This document shows, piece by piece, positions 35,750 through 44,359 of a stretch of 64,000 nt of DNA; position 1 is the stretch's first letter, and every line of letters begins with the position of its first letter. This DNA comes from Acidimicrobiaceae bacterium RAAP-2. Lineage in GTDB: Bacteria > Actinomycetota > Acidimicrobiia > Acidimicrobiales > RAAP-2. Position numbers and translations under genes: made by a program. Location of the stretch: the NCBI GenBank assembly GCA_001443545.1, contig LMAD01000005.1, positions 22,701-86,700 on the forward strand. The letters run 5' to 3'. The notes under the pieces were generated by a model. It worked only from the letters and a program-made list of their open reading frames with translations, had not been told where the DNA came from and did not search any database.

Positions 35750-37542
35750 AGGGTGTAAACGCTCCGGATTACTTCGGTGATGGTGGTGGTGTCCTGGGCC
35801 ACAAGGTTCAGCGCCTCTTGTCGCAACGTGCGCATGCCCTGTTTCACCGCCAGGGCGCGCAACTCCTCTTGGGTCGCCCAGCCGACGACGAGGCGGCGAA
35901 TCTCGGGGGTCATCACCAGAAGTTCGTAGATGCCGATACGGTCCTGATAACCGGTGTGACTGCAGAAGTTGCACCCGGCCCCGTGGTAGAAGGTCTCTTT
36001 GGGCTCGCCACCACTCTCTTCGTAGAAGATGAGATCCTCGTCGGTCGGGGTATAGGTCGTGATGCACGACGTACAGATGCGGCGTAGGAGTCGTTGGCCG
36101 ACGATCGCGAGTACCGACGAGGCGACCAGGAATGACTCGATGCCCATGTCGAGTAGTCGGTGCAGCGCCGAGACCGAGTCCGTCGCGTGCATCGAGGCGA
36201 TGACGAAGTGGCCGGTCAACGCCGACTGGACTGCGACGCGGGTCGTTTCGACGTCGCGGACCTCGCCGACGAGGATCACGTCGGGGTCCTGGCGCAGAAT
36301 CGACTTCAGACCGGTCGCGAAGGTCAGGCCGGCCGTCTCGTTGGTCTGGATCTGGTTGATGGAGGGGAAGACGTACTCGACGGGGTCCTCGATGGTCATG
36401 ACGTTCATGCTTGAGTTGCCGATCTCACTCACCGTCGCGTACAGGGTCGTCGTCTTACCGCTACCTGTTGGGCCAGCGCAAAGCACCATGCCGAAGGGAG
36501 AACGCACGAGCTTCGCGTAGGCGACGTGGGTGTCGCCGGGCATCCCCAGGTCCGCGAGTCGTAACACCGACCTGGTCTTGTCGAGGATTCGCAGCACGCA
36601 CTTCTCGCCCATGATGGTCGCCACGGTCGAGACGCGTACGTCAACCTCTTTACCATCGATCGTCGCGGTCAACTGGCCGTCCTGGGGTCGGCGTCGTTCG
36701 ACGATGTTCATCTCGGCCATAATCTTGATGCGGCTGATCAGTCCTACCCCCATCGCCGCGGGCAGTTCGAGGATCTGGTTCAGCGCACCGTCGATTCGAA
36801 AGCGCACCCGTACGACTTGATCAGACGGCTCGATATGGACGTCCGAGGCACGATCGCGCATCGCTTGAGTGAGGATCCGGTCCACGACCTGGACGATCGG
36901 TGCGTCGTCGGCGACGACTTCGGACTGCACCACGTCCGTCCCGCGGCGACGAGCTTCGTCGACGACCTTGAAGACCTGGACGAGTTCGTCGACCCCGCTG
37001 ATGGCTCGGTAGTTGCTGTCAATCGCCCAGCGCACATCGGTGATCGAGGCGATCTGCATCCGCACGGTACGCCCCGTGCGCTGGGCAATCTGTTCGCGAA
37101 GTTCGGCCGTTGGTTCGGCCGCCGCCACCAGAAGTTCTTCCCCGACCAATTTCACCGGGACGACCATATGTTCACGGGCGAAGCCTTCGTCGATCAACGG
37201 CAGCGTCTCGGGGCTGACGTCCTCACGGTGGAGATTCACGACGGGAAGTTCGAACATCGTCGAAAGCGCGTCGGTGAGCGTCCGTTCATCGATCGCCCCG
37301 CTCGCGACCAAGACCTTGCCCAACTTCTCGCCCGTCAGCCGCTGCTTACGGAGGGCCTGATCCAACTGCTCAGGGGTAATGCGTCCCGAGGTGATCAGGA
37401 CGTCGCCGAGCCGACCCTTCTGTGGTGCAGTATTGAGTGGTGCGTTGGACGCACCGGTCGGTTGATCGGCGACGGAGACCGAGGCACCGCCGCGGGGCAG
37501 TTCGTCCTGGTGCTTCTCTTTCTTCTTGAATGCCAACGTCAC
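35746..37542 (-). CDS. pilB: type IV pilus extension ATPase PilB with MshEN domain
   Basis: The approximately 598-residue ATPase powers pilin polymerisation. Residues about 40-105 hold an MshEN-type pattern (RLGDVLITSGRITPEQLDQA then KLGKVLVASGAIDERTL), known in MshE to bind c-di-GMP. The C-terminal motor has Walker A GPTGSGKTT, the Asp box MTIEDPVEY, DVILVGEVRD, and the His box HFVIASMHATD. It also has a tetracysteine zinc site (CTSC and CNFC) typical of PilB. The start is uncertain: GTG 37542 or TTG 37536. It is followed by pilC with ATGA overlap. The MshEN domain links the pilus motor to the c-di-GMP genes 12 kb away. Confidence 0.92.
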   Translation of the reverse strand: MTLAFKKKEKHQDELPRGGASVSVADQPTGASNAPLNTAPQKGRLGDVLITSGRITPEQLDQALRKQRLTGEKLGKVLVASGAIDERTLTDALSTMFELPVVNLHREDVSPETLPLIDEGFAREHMVVPVKLVGEELLVAAAEPTAELREQIAQRTGRTVRMQIASITDVRWAIDSNYRAISGVDELVQVFKVVDEARRRGTDVVQSEVVADDAPIVQVVDRILTQAMRDRASDVHIEPSDQVVRVRFRIDGALNQILELPAAMGVGLISRIKIMAEMNIVERRRPQDGQLTATIDGKEVDVRVSTVATIMGEKCVLRILDKTRSVLRLADLGMPGDTHVAYAKLVRSPFGMVLCAGPTGSGKTTTLYATVSEIGNSSMNVMTIEDPVEYVFPSINQIQTNETAGLTFATGLKSILRQDPDVILVGEVRDVETTRVAVQSALTGHFVIASMHATDSVSALHRLLDMGIESFLVASSVLAIVGQRLLRRICTSCITTYTPTDEDLIFYEESGGEPKETFYHGAGCNFCSHTGYQDRIGIYELLVMTPEIRRLVVGWATQEELRALAVKQGMRTLRQEALNLVAQDTTTITEVIRSVYTL

Positions 37543-37693
37543 CCCAGTAGCCGAGTAAAAATACTTTAACGAAGCCGACACCGTATCAAGAAACAACGAT
37601 CCGTGTTTCGCAGAACGCACGCCCTGTTAGTGGCCACTTTAGAACTAATCCCTCGTTTCGTCAGGAATATCTAAAGGAGATACGGTGAGTCGT

Positions 37694-37912
37694 TCAGATG
37701 AACCGGTTGCGCGAATGCGGTGTCACCGAGACCGCTTTGTCACGAGCGAAGTATTGCGCGGCTTCGACGATGACCGTGAGCATTTCCGGTGAGATCTCAA
37801 AGGACTCTCCCGAGGACGTACGCAACTCCGCGCGAGCATCGGAACCCAGCGCATCAACCAGTACGTCGTACTGTTGTACCTCGTCAAGTGGGAACACGGT
37901 CACGCTCGTCAC
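37694..37912 (-). CDS. truncated excisionase-family antitoxin-like protein
   Basis: The 72-residue product matches the N-terminal half of a common actinobacterial antitoxin type: SVTVFPLDEVQQ, then SGESFEISPEMLTVIVEAA, then FARDKAVSVTPHS. In full-length members this is followed by an excisionase-like helix-turn-helix (LTTQEAAD-type). Here the frame stops after NRFI, and no helix-turn-helix follows in any frame. GAGGTGG precedes the GTG start, so it may still be translated. No toxin partner is adjacent. It is probably a relic or a stand-alone small protein; the family match is from memory. Confidence 0.45.
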   Translation of the reverse strand: MTSVTVFPLDEVQQYDVLVDALGSDARAELRTSSGESFEISPEMLTVIVEAAQYFARDKAVSVTPHSRNRFI

Positions 37913-38123
37913 AACACCACCTCATCCAATTACGGTCTTCCGCTGCACCACTTCGGCGCCATCAATCTCCTCATGATACTGAGAATTGTCTAAGAAAGGG
38001 TGGAGGGTTGACGAAACAGTGTTGAAATCTTCTTTCCATTTCGGGTCCTTTGTGCTAAGCGCTGGTCATTTCGGATCCGGACGTGCTATGACGTGGGTTG
38101 GGGGTAACGAGAAGGTGCCAGCC

Positions 38124-38771
38124 ATGATTGACCTCTCCGACCGCCCGGGTTCCCCGGTGGACGCCGGTCGCCGATTCGTGCCGTGGGTGTATCCGTCGGA
38201 CCTGACCACGCGGGTCACCACCGAGAACGGCCTCACGCTCCAGATGCGCCCGATCCGTCCCGACGACGCGGATATCTTGCAGCGCTTCCACGCCCAGCTC
38301 ACGCCCGATTCGGTCTTTCGCCGGTACTTCTCCCTGCACCCCGAGCTCTCCGCAGAGGAGTTGGTGCACCTGACGACGGTCGACTACGTCGACCGGCTGG
38401 CCTTCATCATCATCGTGCGCGGCGCGCTCGTCGCCGTCGGCCGCTACGACCGGATCCCCGAGACCGCCCGCGCCGAGGTGGCCTTCCTCGTCGACGACGT
38501 TTACCAGCACCAGGGACTGGGCATCCTGCTGCTCGACCACCTGGCCGACGCCGCGTGGGAGCGGGGCATCACCACCTTCATCGCCGAGACCCAGGCGGAC
38601 AATCGTGGCATGATGCACGTCTTCAAGGAGTCCGGTTTTTCGCTCACCGCGAGACTCGAAGACGAGATCATCTTCGTGCGCTTCCCGATCGAGCCCACCG
38701 ACGAGAGTCGCGAGCGCCGCGTCGAGCGGGCCCGACGCTGGGCCGCCTCTCGCGAAGCCGCCCTTCGCTGA
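38124..38771 (+). CDS. GNAT family N-acetyltransferase
   Basis: The 215-residue protein has an N-terminal linker of about 40 residues, then LQMRPIRPDDADILQRFHAQLTPDSVFRRYF, the entry strand of GNAT folds seen in Pat-type protein acetyltransferases. The acetyl-CoA site is VDDVYQHQGLGILLLDHLADAAWERG (Q/R-x-x-G-x-G/A pattern). ATG 38124 has AAGGTG six bases before it; longer starts back to 37986 lack a ribosome binding site. The next gene is a histone-deacetylase-like enzyme one base downstream, so the pair may acetylate and deacetylate the same target, as in AcuA/AcuC systems. The target is unknown. Confidence 0.85.
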   Translation: MIDLSDRPGSPVDAGRRFVPWVYPSDLTTRVTTENGLTLQMRPIRPDDADILQRFHAQLTPDSVFRRYFSLHPELSAEELVHLTTVDYVDRLAFIIIVRGALVAVGRYDRIPETARAEVAFLVDDVYQHQGLGILLLDHLADAAWERGITTFIAETQADNRGMMHVFKESGFSLTARLEDEIIFVRFPIEPTDESRERRVERARRWAASREAALR

Positions 38772-38772
38772 C

Positions 38773-39816
38773 ATGCTCATCACCAACGAGGTGCCCGACG
38801 ACTCCGGCCACGAGGACCCCGGCCACCCCGAGCGACCCGACCGGCTCGTCGCGGTGCGCGACGGGTTGAGCGACCTCGGCCTCGGCGACGAACTGGTCAC
38901 GATACCGGCGCGCTCGGCCACGCGACTCGAGCTCCTACGCGTGCACCAGGGCGCCTACCTCGACGAGCTGGGCGCCTTCTGCTACGAGGGCGGCGGGGAC
39001 ATCGACGAGGACACCTACGCGACCTACGACTCCTGGCCCCTCGCCCAGTTGGCGGCCGGCGCCGGGCTCGCGGTCGTGGACGAGTTAACCCGCCGGGGCA
39101 CGGGCGTCGGCTTCGTCGCGGTGCGCCCCCCCGGCCACCACGCCCTGGCCGACCGCGCGATGGGCTTCTGTCTGTTGAACAACGTCGCGGTCACCGCGGC
39201 CGCGCTGCGCGCCGCGGGCGAACGGGTGCTCGTCGTGGACTGGGACGTGCACCACGGCAACGGGACCCAGTCGATCTTCTGGAACGACCCCGACGTGCTC
39301 TACGTCTCCACCCACCAGTGGCCCCTCTTCCCCGGTAGCGGCGTGCCCAGCGAGGTCGGCGGGCTCGCGGCGATCGACGGGATCGTCAACCTGCCCCTAC
39401 CGGCCGGGGCGACCGGCGACGTCGTGGCGCGTGCCCTCGAAGAGGTGGCGGCGCCGGTCATCGACGCGTTCGCGCCCACCTGGGTGTTGATCTCGGCGGG
39501 GTTCGACGGCCACCGCGACGACCCGATGGCCGACTTCGCGCTCTCGAGCGGCGACTTCGCCCACCTCGCCACCTGGGCCGCCGGACTGGCCCCGGCGCCG
39601 GGACGCCTCGCGGTCTTCCTCGAGGGCGGCTACGACTTGGGGGCCCTGCGCCACTCGGTCGCGGCGACCTTGAGTGCGGTCCTCGGCGACGCAACCGCTA
39701 GCGAAGCCCCGACCAATGGCGGACCGGGGGCGGACCAGATCGGGCGGACCCAGCGCGAACGCGCATCGACCCTGACGTTGGTCATGGAGCAACGAGCGGC
39801 CGAGGAGGCCTCGTGA
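38773..39816 (+). CDS. histone deacetylase family (AcuC/HDAC-like) amidohydrolase
   Basis: The 347-residue zinc amidohydrolase keeps the HDAC signatures: SGHEDPGHPERPDRL near the start, RPPGHHA (paired catalytic His), VVDWDVHHGNGTQ (Asp and His zinc ligands), ISAGFDGHRDDP (Asp ligand) and EGGYD with the transition-state Tyr. Bacterial members deacetylate lysine residues, polyamines or small acetylated amines. It follows the GNAT gene and overlaps the Usp gene by GTGA coupling. The last 35 residues are a polar, variable tail. Confidence 0.9.
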   Translation: MLITNEVPDDSGHEDPGHPERPDRLVAVRDGLSDLGLGDELVTIPARSATRLELLRVHQGAYLDELGAFCYEGGGDIDEDTYATYDSWPLAQLAAGAGLAVVDELTRRGTGVGFVAVRPPGHHALADRAMGFCLLNNVAVTAAALRAAGERVLVVDWDVHHGNGTQSIFWNDPDVLYVSTHQWPLFPGSGVPSEVGGLAAIDGIVNLPLPAGATGDVVARALEEVAAPVIDAFAPTWVLISAGFDGHRDDPMADFALSSGDFAHLATWAAGLAPAPGRLAVFLEGGYDLGALRHSVAATLSAVLGDATASEAPTNGGPGADQIGRTQRERASTLTLVMEQRAAEEAS

Positions 39817-40241
39817 GCACGCACCCGCGCACCATCGCCGTCGGTTTTGACGGCTCGCCCGACGCAATCGGCGCCTGCTCGTGGGCGATGGCGACCGGTC
39901 GCTACCTCGACGCGCACCTGGTGCTCGTGCACGCGCGCGGACTGCTCGACCGCTACGAGCGACGCGACCCGCGCGGACTCTTAGGTGGGGTCGTGGCGGA
40001 CCTCGCGGCCCGCCACGCCTTCGACCCGACCCGGCTCAGCTGGCACGTCGGCGACGGGGACGCCTGTTCGGTCCTGCTGCGCTGTGGCGCGGCACCAGTA
40101 TTCGCCGACCTGGTCGTCGTCGGCTCTCGGGGACGCGACGAGCACGCGGGGATGCTGATCGGCAGTACCAGTCTTCAACTCGCCGAGCGCAGTCCGATTC
40201 CCGTCGTGATCGTGCCGAGCGCCACCTCGGCGCCGTATTAG
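39813..40241 (+). CDS. universal stress protein (UspA family)
   Basis: The 142-residue single Usp domain starts TIAVGFDGSPDAIGACSWAM and has the ATP-binding pattern G-x2-G-x9-G-S in GSRGRDEHAGMLIGST. This identifies the nucleotide-binding branch of the family. The GTG start overlaps the deacetylase stop, so it is the third gene of the GNAT-deacetylase operon. It meets the convergent oxygenase gene at its 3' end with 4 bp overlap. Confidence 0.88.
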   Translation: MSTHPRTIAVGFDGSPDAIGACSWAMATGRYLDAHLVLVHARGLLDRYERRDPRGLLGGVVADLAARHAFDPTRLSWHVGDGDACSVLLRCGAAPVFADLVVVGSRGRDEHAGMLIGSTSLQLAERSPIPVVIVPSATSAPY

Positions 40242-41080
40242 ACGAACGGACGGCCGCGGCGTAAGCGGCGCCGCGCGTCCAAGAGCACGAGGTTGAGCGG
40301 GAACTCGGCGAGGACCCGGGGCAGTCGACGATTTATTACTACCGCGACGCGCAGCACCGCGTGGAAGAGCCATTCGCGCCGGCCGCTCCACGCGAGGCCG
40401 AGCTCGCTTCGAAAGGGCTCGGGCAAGAAGCCCGCGACGATGACCCGGTGGAGGGGACCGAGCACGACCCCGACCGGGCGCGGCAGGAACGACAACGAGG
40501 CGACGCCCCACAGGTAGTCGCGGGTGAGCTCGTCCATCTCGACGAGCTTCACCGCCTCGGCCCAGTAGTCCTCGAAGGCGACCCGGTCCGCGGGCCAGCG
40601 CTCCGGCGCGACCTGGAGGGTCGTGGCGAATCGGGCACAGCGCGCGTAGAGCTCGTCGAGCAGGGCCGGCGACGCCTCGGGGTCAACGAGCGCCATCGCG
40701 TCGAGCGCCCCTCGGTACATGCACGCCGCCACCCACAGCTGCAGTTCGGGGTCGAAGGCGTTGTAGGCGACGCGCGCGTCATCGCTCGAGCGCACGTGGC
40801 GGTGCTGGCTGTTCACCGCTCGACGCAGGGTTCGACGCTCCTCCTCGGTGCCGAGCAGACTGACCACGACGTAGCCGAGGGTCGTGCGGGTGCGCTTGAA
40901 GGGGTGCGCGCGCAGGGCGCCGCTCGTCACGGTGCTGGTCGCCACCGCGTGGCCAATCGGCAGGCGCGCGAGCTGCATGACGACGTTGGCCCCCGCGGGC
41001 AAGAGTCCGAGACCGTTCATCACGTGCCGACGCAGCGCTGGGCTTACCTCCGCGTACTCTTCGGGCGTGTCCTGACCCAC
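40238..41080 (-). CDS. oxygenase MpaB family (DUF2236) protein
   Basis: The 280-residue protein has the DUF2236/MpaB-like signatures: HPFKRTRTTLGYV, a heme-region QHRHVRS, and AYNAFDPELQLWVAACMYRGALDA, with the conserved DP.L..WV segment. Members include latex-clearing protein-like and mycophenolic-acid-pathway oxygenases that use a b-type heme; the substrate here is unknown. No signal peptide is visible. It is divergent from the marR gene with 75 bp between, so the TGTAAC operator could act on both. Confidence 0.75.
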   Translation of the reverse strand: MGQDTPEEYAEVSPALRRHVMNGLGLLPAGANVVMQLARLPIGHAVATSTVTSGALRAHPFKRTRTTLGYVVVSLLGTEEERRTLRRAVNSQHRHVRSSDDARVAYNAFDPELQLWVAACMYRGALDAMALVDPEASPALLDELYARCARFATTLQVAPERWPADRVAFEDYWAEAVKLVEMDELTRDYLWGVASLSFLPRPVGVVLGPLHRVIVAGFLPEPFRSELGLAWSGRREWLFHAVLRVAVVINRRLPRVLAEFPLNLVLLDARRRLRRGRPFV

Positions 41081-41130
41081 GAGGTCCTCCTCTGCCCAGT
41101 GTAGGAAGGGCGTGCGCCGGTCACGGTTGC

Positions 41131-41146
41131 TGTAACAACCGTTACA
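41131..41146. promoter_or_regulatory. TGTAAC-N4-GTTACA operator between oxygenase and marR
   Basis: A perfect 6-bp inverted repeat with a four-base spacer lies in the divergent intergenic region. It overlaps TACAAT (41143-41148), a good -10 hexamer seven bases before the marR GTG, so binding would block marR transcription. Geometry fits a MarR-type dimer. Confidence 0.6.
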
Positions 41147-41155
41147 ATTGACGCC

Positions 41156-41644
41156 GTGCCGTCCTCCGTCGCCTCGCCGAACCCCTCCCCCGCGCCACTG
41201 GCGCGCGGCGTCGGCTTTCGCCTCAGCCGGATCAGTCGCACCCTGCGCAGCCAGTGGGCCGAGGAGCTCGCCGACCTCGCGGTCAACCCCCCCGAGGCCG
41301 CGGTCCTACGCGGACTGGTCGAGCACCCGGGCAGCGCGCTGCGCGAGCTCGCGCGGCTTCTCGCGAGCGACGCCATGAGCGTCAAGCGCTGCGTCGACGG
41401 CCTCGAGCGGCGCGGCCTCGTCGCGAGCGGTCATCGCGCGAGCGACCGACGACCCCGCACCCTCACCGTGACCGACGAGGGGCTCACCCTCGTCGCCGAA
41501 TTGAACCGCCGGATGCGCGAGCGCGAACGTCGACTCGCGCGGCTCCTCGCGCCCGACGAACGCGTGGTCTTCGACCGCGTCCTCGGCCGCTTCGAACACC
41601 AGCTCGACATCGACCAACCCCGCTCAACGAAAGAGATCCTATGA
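41156..41644 (+). CDS. MarR family transcriptional regulator
   Basis: The 162-residue winged-helix regulator has the order helix-turn-helix ALRELARLLASDAMSVKRCVDGLERRGLV, then the wing SGHRASDRRPRTLTVTDEG, then a long C-terminal dimerisation helix (ELNRRMRERERRLARLL). No ribosome binding site precedes GTG 41156, and a -10 hexamer lies seven bases upstream, suggesting a leaderless transcript. It overlaps the methyltransferase gene (ATGA) and is the first gene of an operon ending in an MFS exporter, the usual arrangement for local control of efflux. Confidence 0.88.
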   Translation: MPSSVASPNPSPAPLARGVGFRLSRISRTLRSQWAEELADLAVNPPEAAVLRGLVEHPGSALRELARLLASDAMSVKRCVDGLERRGLVASGHRASDRRPRTLTVTDEGLTLVAELNRRMRERERRLARLLAPDERVVFDRVLGRFEHQLDIDQPRSTKEIL

Positions 41645-42291
41645 ACCCGACCTCGACCGGTCCGACGCAAGCCGACCACCACCACCGCGGCACCGAGGTC
41701 GGCACCGAGTGGAACGAGCGCTACCTCGCCAACGGCTGGGCGACCCACCCCGACGACGAGCTCGTCGAACTGGTCTCGCCCCTCGTGCCCGGCGCGGCGC
41801 TCGACCTGGGCTGTGGCACCGGACGAAACACCGTCTGGCTCGCCTCGATGGGTTGGCGCGTCACCGGCGTCGACGCCTCGAGCGTGGGCCTCGACCACCT
41901 GCGCACCCGCGCCGACGAGCTCGGACTGGAGAGCCCGACGACCATCGTCGCCGACCTCACCGCCTACGAGGCGCCACCCGAGACCTTCGACCTCGTGGTG
42001 ATCGCCAACATCCACCTGGCCCCGGGTGAACGCGACGGCTTCTTCGCCGCCGCGAGCCGGGCCCTCAAGCCCGGTGGTCACCTCTACGTCATCGGCCACC
42101 ACCTGGACGCGCTCGGCCTCTCGGGTCCGCCCGACCCCGCGAGGCTCTACACCGAGACGATCCTGGAGTCGGCCTTTAGCGAACTGCACGTCGAGCGGCT
42201 CGAACGACTCGAACGTCGGCTCGAAGACGGCGGCGAGCGACCGGTCGTCGACGTGCTGCTCTGGGCGACCAAGCCGGCGGTGACGCGATGA
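41641..42291 (+). CDS. class I SAM-dependent methyltransferase
   Basis: The 216-residue Rossmann-fold enzyme has motif I ALDLGCGTGRNTVWLA, motif II VTGVDASSVGL, motif post-I VADLTAY and DLVVIANIHL. GTEWNERYLANGW near the start is common in small tellurite/thiopurine-type methyltransferases (TehB-like), but the substrate is not assigned. Translationally coupled on both sides, to marR (ATGA) and to the MFS exporter (ATGA), it may modify the same toxic compound the pump exports. Confidence 0.82.
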   Translation: MNPTSTGPTQADHHHRGTEVGTEWNERYLANGWATHPDDELVELVSPLVPGAALDLGCGTGRNTVWLASMGWRVTGVDASSVGLDHLRTRADELGLESPTTIVADLTAYEAPPETFDLVVIANIHLAPGERDGFFAAASRALKPGGHLYVIGHHLDALGLSGPPDPARLYTETILESAFSELHVERLERLERRLEDGGERPVVDVLLWATKPAVTR

Positions 42292-43769
42292 ACGCGGCCA
42301 CCCACGCGCCCCACGAACGCCACCGGCTCGCGCTGGTGGTCATCGCGGCGGCCCAGCTCATGGTCATGCTCGACATGACCATCGTGAACGTGGCCCTGCC
42401 CACGATCCAACGGGACCTGCACTTCTCGACCACCAACCTCACCTGGGTGATCGACGCCTACGTCCTGGTCTTCGGTGGGCTCTTGCTGCTCGGGGGTCGC
42501 ACCGGGGACATCTTCGGGCGTCGACGGATGTTCTCGATCGGCATCGCGCTTTTCGCGGTCGCCTCCCTACTCGGCGGCGTCGCCACCTCCCAGGGCTGGC
42601 TCATCGCGGCGCGCGCCGTCCAGGGCATCGGGGCCGCCATCGCGTCACCGACCGCACTCGCGCTCGTCGCGACGACCTTCGACGAGGGCGCCGAGCGCCA
42701 CCGCGCCATGGCCGTCTACGCCGCGATGACCGGCGCCGGTGGCGCCCTCGGACTCGTGTTGGGGGGGCTGCTGGTCGAGACGGCCTCGTGGCGCTGGGTC
42801 TTCTTCGTCAACGTGCCGATCGGTGCGCTGTTGTTGCTCCTCGCGCCGATCGTGTTGCCCAAGGTCGACGGGCACGGCGGGCGCCTCGACGTGCCCGGCG
42901 CGCTCGCGGTCTCGGGCGGCATGGCCGCCCTCGTCTACGGGTTGATCCGCGCACCGGGACAGGGCTGGACTGACCGCTACACCCTGGGCGCCTTCGCGAT
43001 CGGCGTGCTCTTGCTGCTCGGCTTCGCGCTGATCGAGACGCGCACCCGCGAGGCCCTCATCCCGCCGCGGTTCCTGCGCGACCGCAACCGGGCCGGGGGC
43101 TTCGCGATCATCTTACTGCTCGGTGGCGCCATGCTCTCGTTGCTCTACTTCCTCACCCAGTTCCTCCAGGAGCAGCTGCACTACAGCTCACTGGTGACCG
43201 GGGTGGCCTACCTGCCGATCCCGTTCATGGTCGCCTCGAGCAGCCTCGTCGTCTCCAAGGCGATCAAGCACGTCGGTACGCGACCCTTCCTCGTGGTCGG
43301 CCCCCTCATGGCGTCGCTCGGGATCTTCTGGGCCTCGTTCCTCACCGGCACGTCGTCCTACTGGCACGTCTTCGGTCCCCTCGTCATCACCGGTCTGGGT
43401 ATGGGACTCACGATGGTGCCGGTCACCGTCAACGCGGTGAGTGGGGTGAAGAACCACGAGCAGGGCCTCGCCTCGTCCCTGCTCAACACCGCCCAGCAGG
43501 TCGGCGGCTCGCTCGGGTTGGCGGTCCTGGTCACCGTCTCGGCCACCGCGATCAAGCACTCGTTGCAACACGGCGCCGCCGCGCTGCACGGGGTGACGAC
43601 CTCGCCGGCGGCGCTCGCCGCGGCCCAGCAGGCGGCCGTACACGGCTACCAGTCGGCGGTACGGGTCGGATCGCTCGGGGCCTTCTTGGCCTTCGTGATG
43701 GCGGTCCTGATCGTGCGGCCCCAGACGGCACCGGCCGCGTCGCCCGAGGTGGTGGCGACCCTGCACTGA
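42288..43769 (+). CDS. MFS transporter, DHA2 (EmrB/QacA) family
   Basis: The 493-residue exporter has 14 predicted membrane segments. Visible signatures are MLDMTIVNVALPTIQRDL (motif D1), GGRTGDIFGRRRMF (motif A), RAVQGIGAAIASPTALALV (motif B), and GAGGALGLVLGGLL (motif C of drug/H+ antiporters). It is the last gene of the marR operon. It is similar in type to the exporter starting at 63570. Confidence 0.92.
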   Translation: MNAATHAPHERHRLALVVIAAAQLMVMLDMTIVNVALPTIQRDLHFSTTNLTWVIDAYVLVFGGLLLLGGRTGDIFGRRRMFSIGIALFAVASLLGGVATSQGWLIAARAVQGIGAAIASPTALALVATTFDEGAERHRAMAVYAAMTGAGGALGLVLGGLLVETASWRWVFFVNVPIGALLLLLAPIVLPKVDGHGGRLDVPGALAVSGGMAALVYGLIRAPGQGWTDRYTLGAFAIGVLLLLGFALIETRTREALIPPRFLRDRNRAGGFAIILLLGGAMLSLLYFLTQFLQEQLHYSSLVTGVAYLPIPFMVASSSLVVSKAIKHVGTRPFLVVGPLMASLGIFWASFLTGTSSYWHVFGPLVITGLGMGLTMVPVTVNAVSGVKNHEQGLASSLLNTAQQVGGSLGLAVLVTVSATAIKHSLQHGAAALHGVTTSPAALAAAQQAAVHGYQSAVRVGSLGAFLAFVMAVLIVRPQTAPAASPEVVATLH

Positions 43770-44359
43770 TCCCCGGCGAGGGCACCGGGTCGACCGGCGA
43801 GCTGCGGCGTCGACGATTGTCGCGCAGGTTTAGCGGCTTCTTACGCTGTTCACGAGTAGCCGCAATATTCGAGGGATAGAACAGTCTCGAGGTTTCCTCC
43901 CTAACCTCGTAAGCCCCCAGCGTGGCGCCGAACCCAAGTCGTATCGACGGGGTTCGGCGCCATCGGGCGCTGCCACGGGCGAGCGTTCGCGTACGCCGCG
44001 GTGCTCGTTCGCAACACGTCTAATCGATCGACGGTGGTGCCAACGACAGTCGGCCACGAGTCTCGGCGATCTCGACCAACGCACCGCGTGACCTTCGGGC
44101 GCCACGAATCTCGGCTCGCTTCGCGGGCGAGACGATGCAGCGGCACCATTCGACGACGGTTGGCGTGGTTGGCGCTGCGAACCTCGACCGTACGAATTGG
44201 GCTGACCGGCGCGTGGAAGGCGCGATCGTCGCTGCAGTGATCGCAACCGTGCGTGGTTTGTTCCGTTCGGTACGTGTAGAACGAGTCCAATCTGATGTGT
44301 AGTGGGTGTCAGTTTGGCAGGTGACGGGACGAACACTGGGATGTCGTCTACCGCGCACT
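43770..44359. other. gene-free stretch after MFS operon
   Basis: There are 590 bp with no credible coding frame; the open frames on either strand are Arg/Ser-rich and lack ribosome binding sites. It holds a strong inverted repeat (43923-43962) and leads into an ATPase gene relic, so it is probably eroded gene sequence. Confidence 0.4.
43923..43962. repeat. 13-bp inverted repeat hairpin
   Basis: The arms TGGCGCCGAACCC and GGGTTCGGCGCCA are perfect complements with a 14-base loop. It is 154 bp beyond the MFS stop. There is no U-run on either strand. It could be the operon terminator without a U-tract or a relic of a mobile-element end. Confidence 0.5.

Noticed and set aside
43830..44336. 168-codon minus-strand frame in the gap after the MFS gene
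   Set aside because: The composition is Arg/Ser/Pro-rich without any family pattern, and there is no ribosome binding site.
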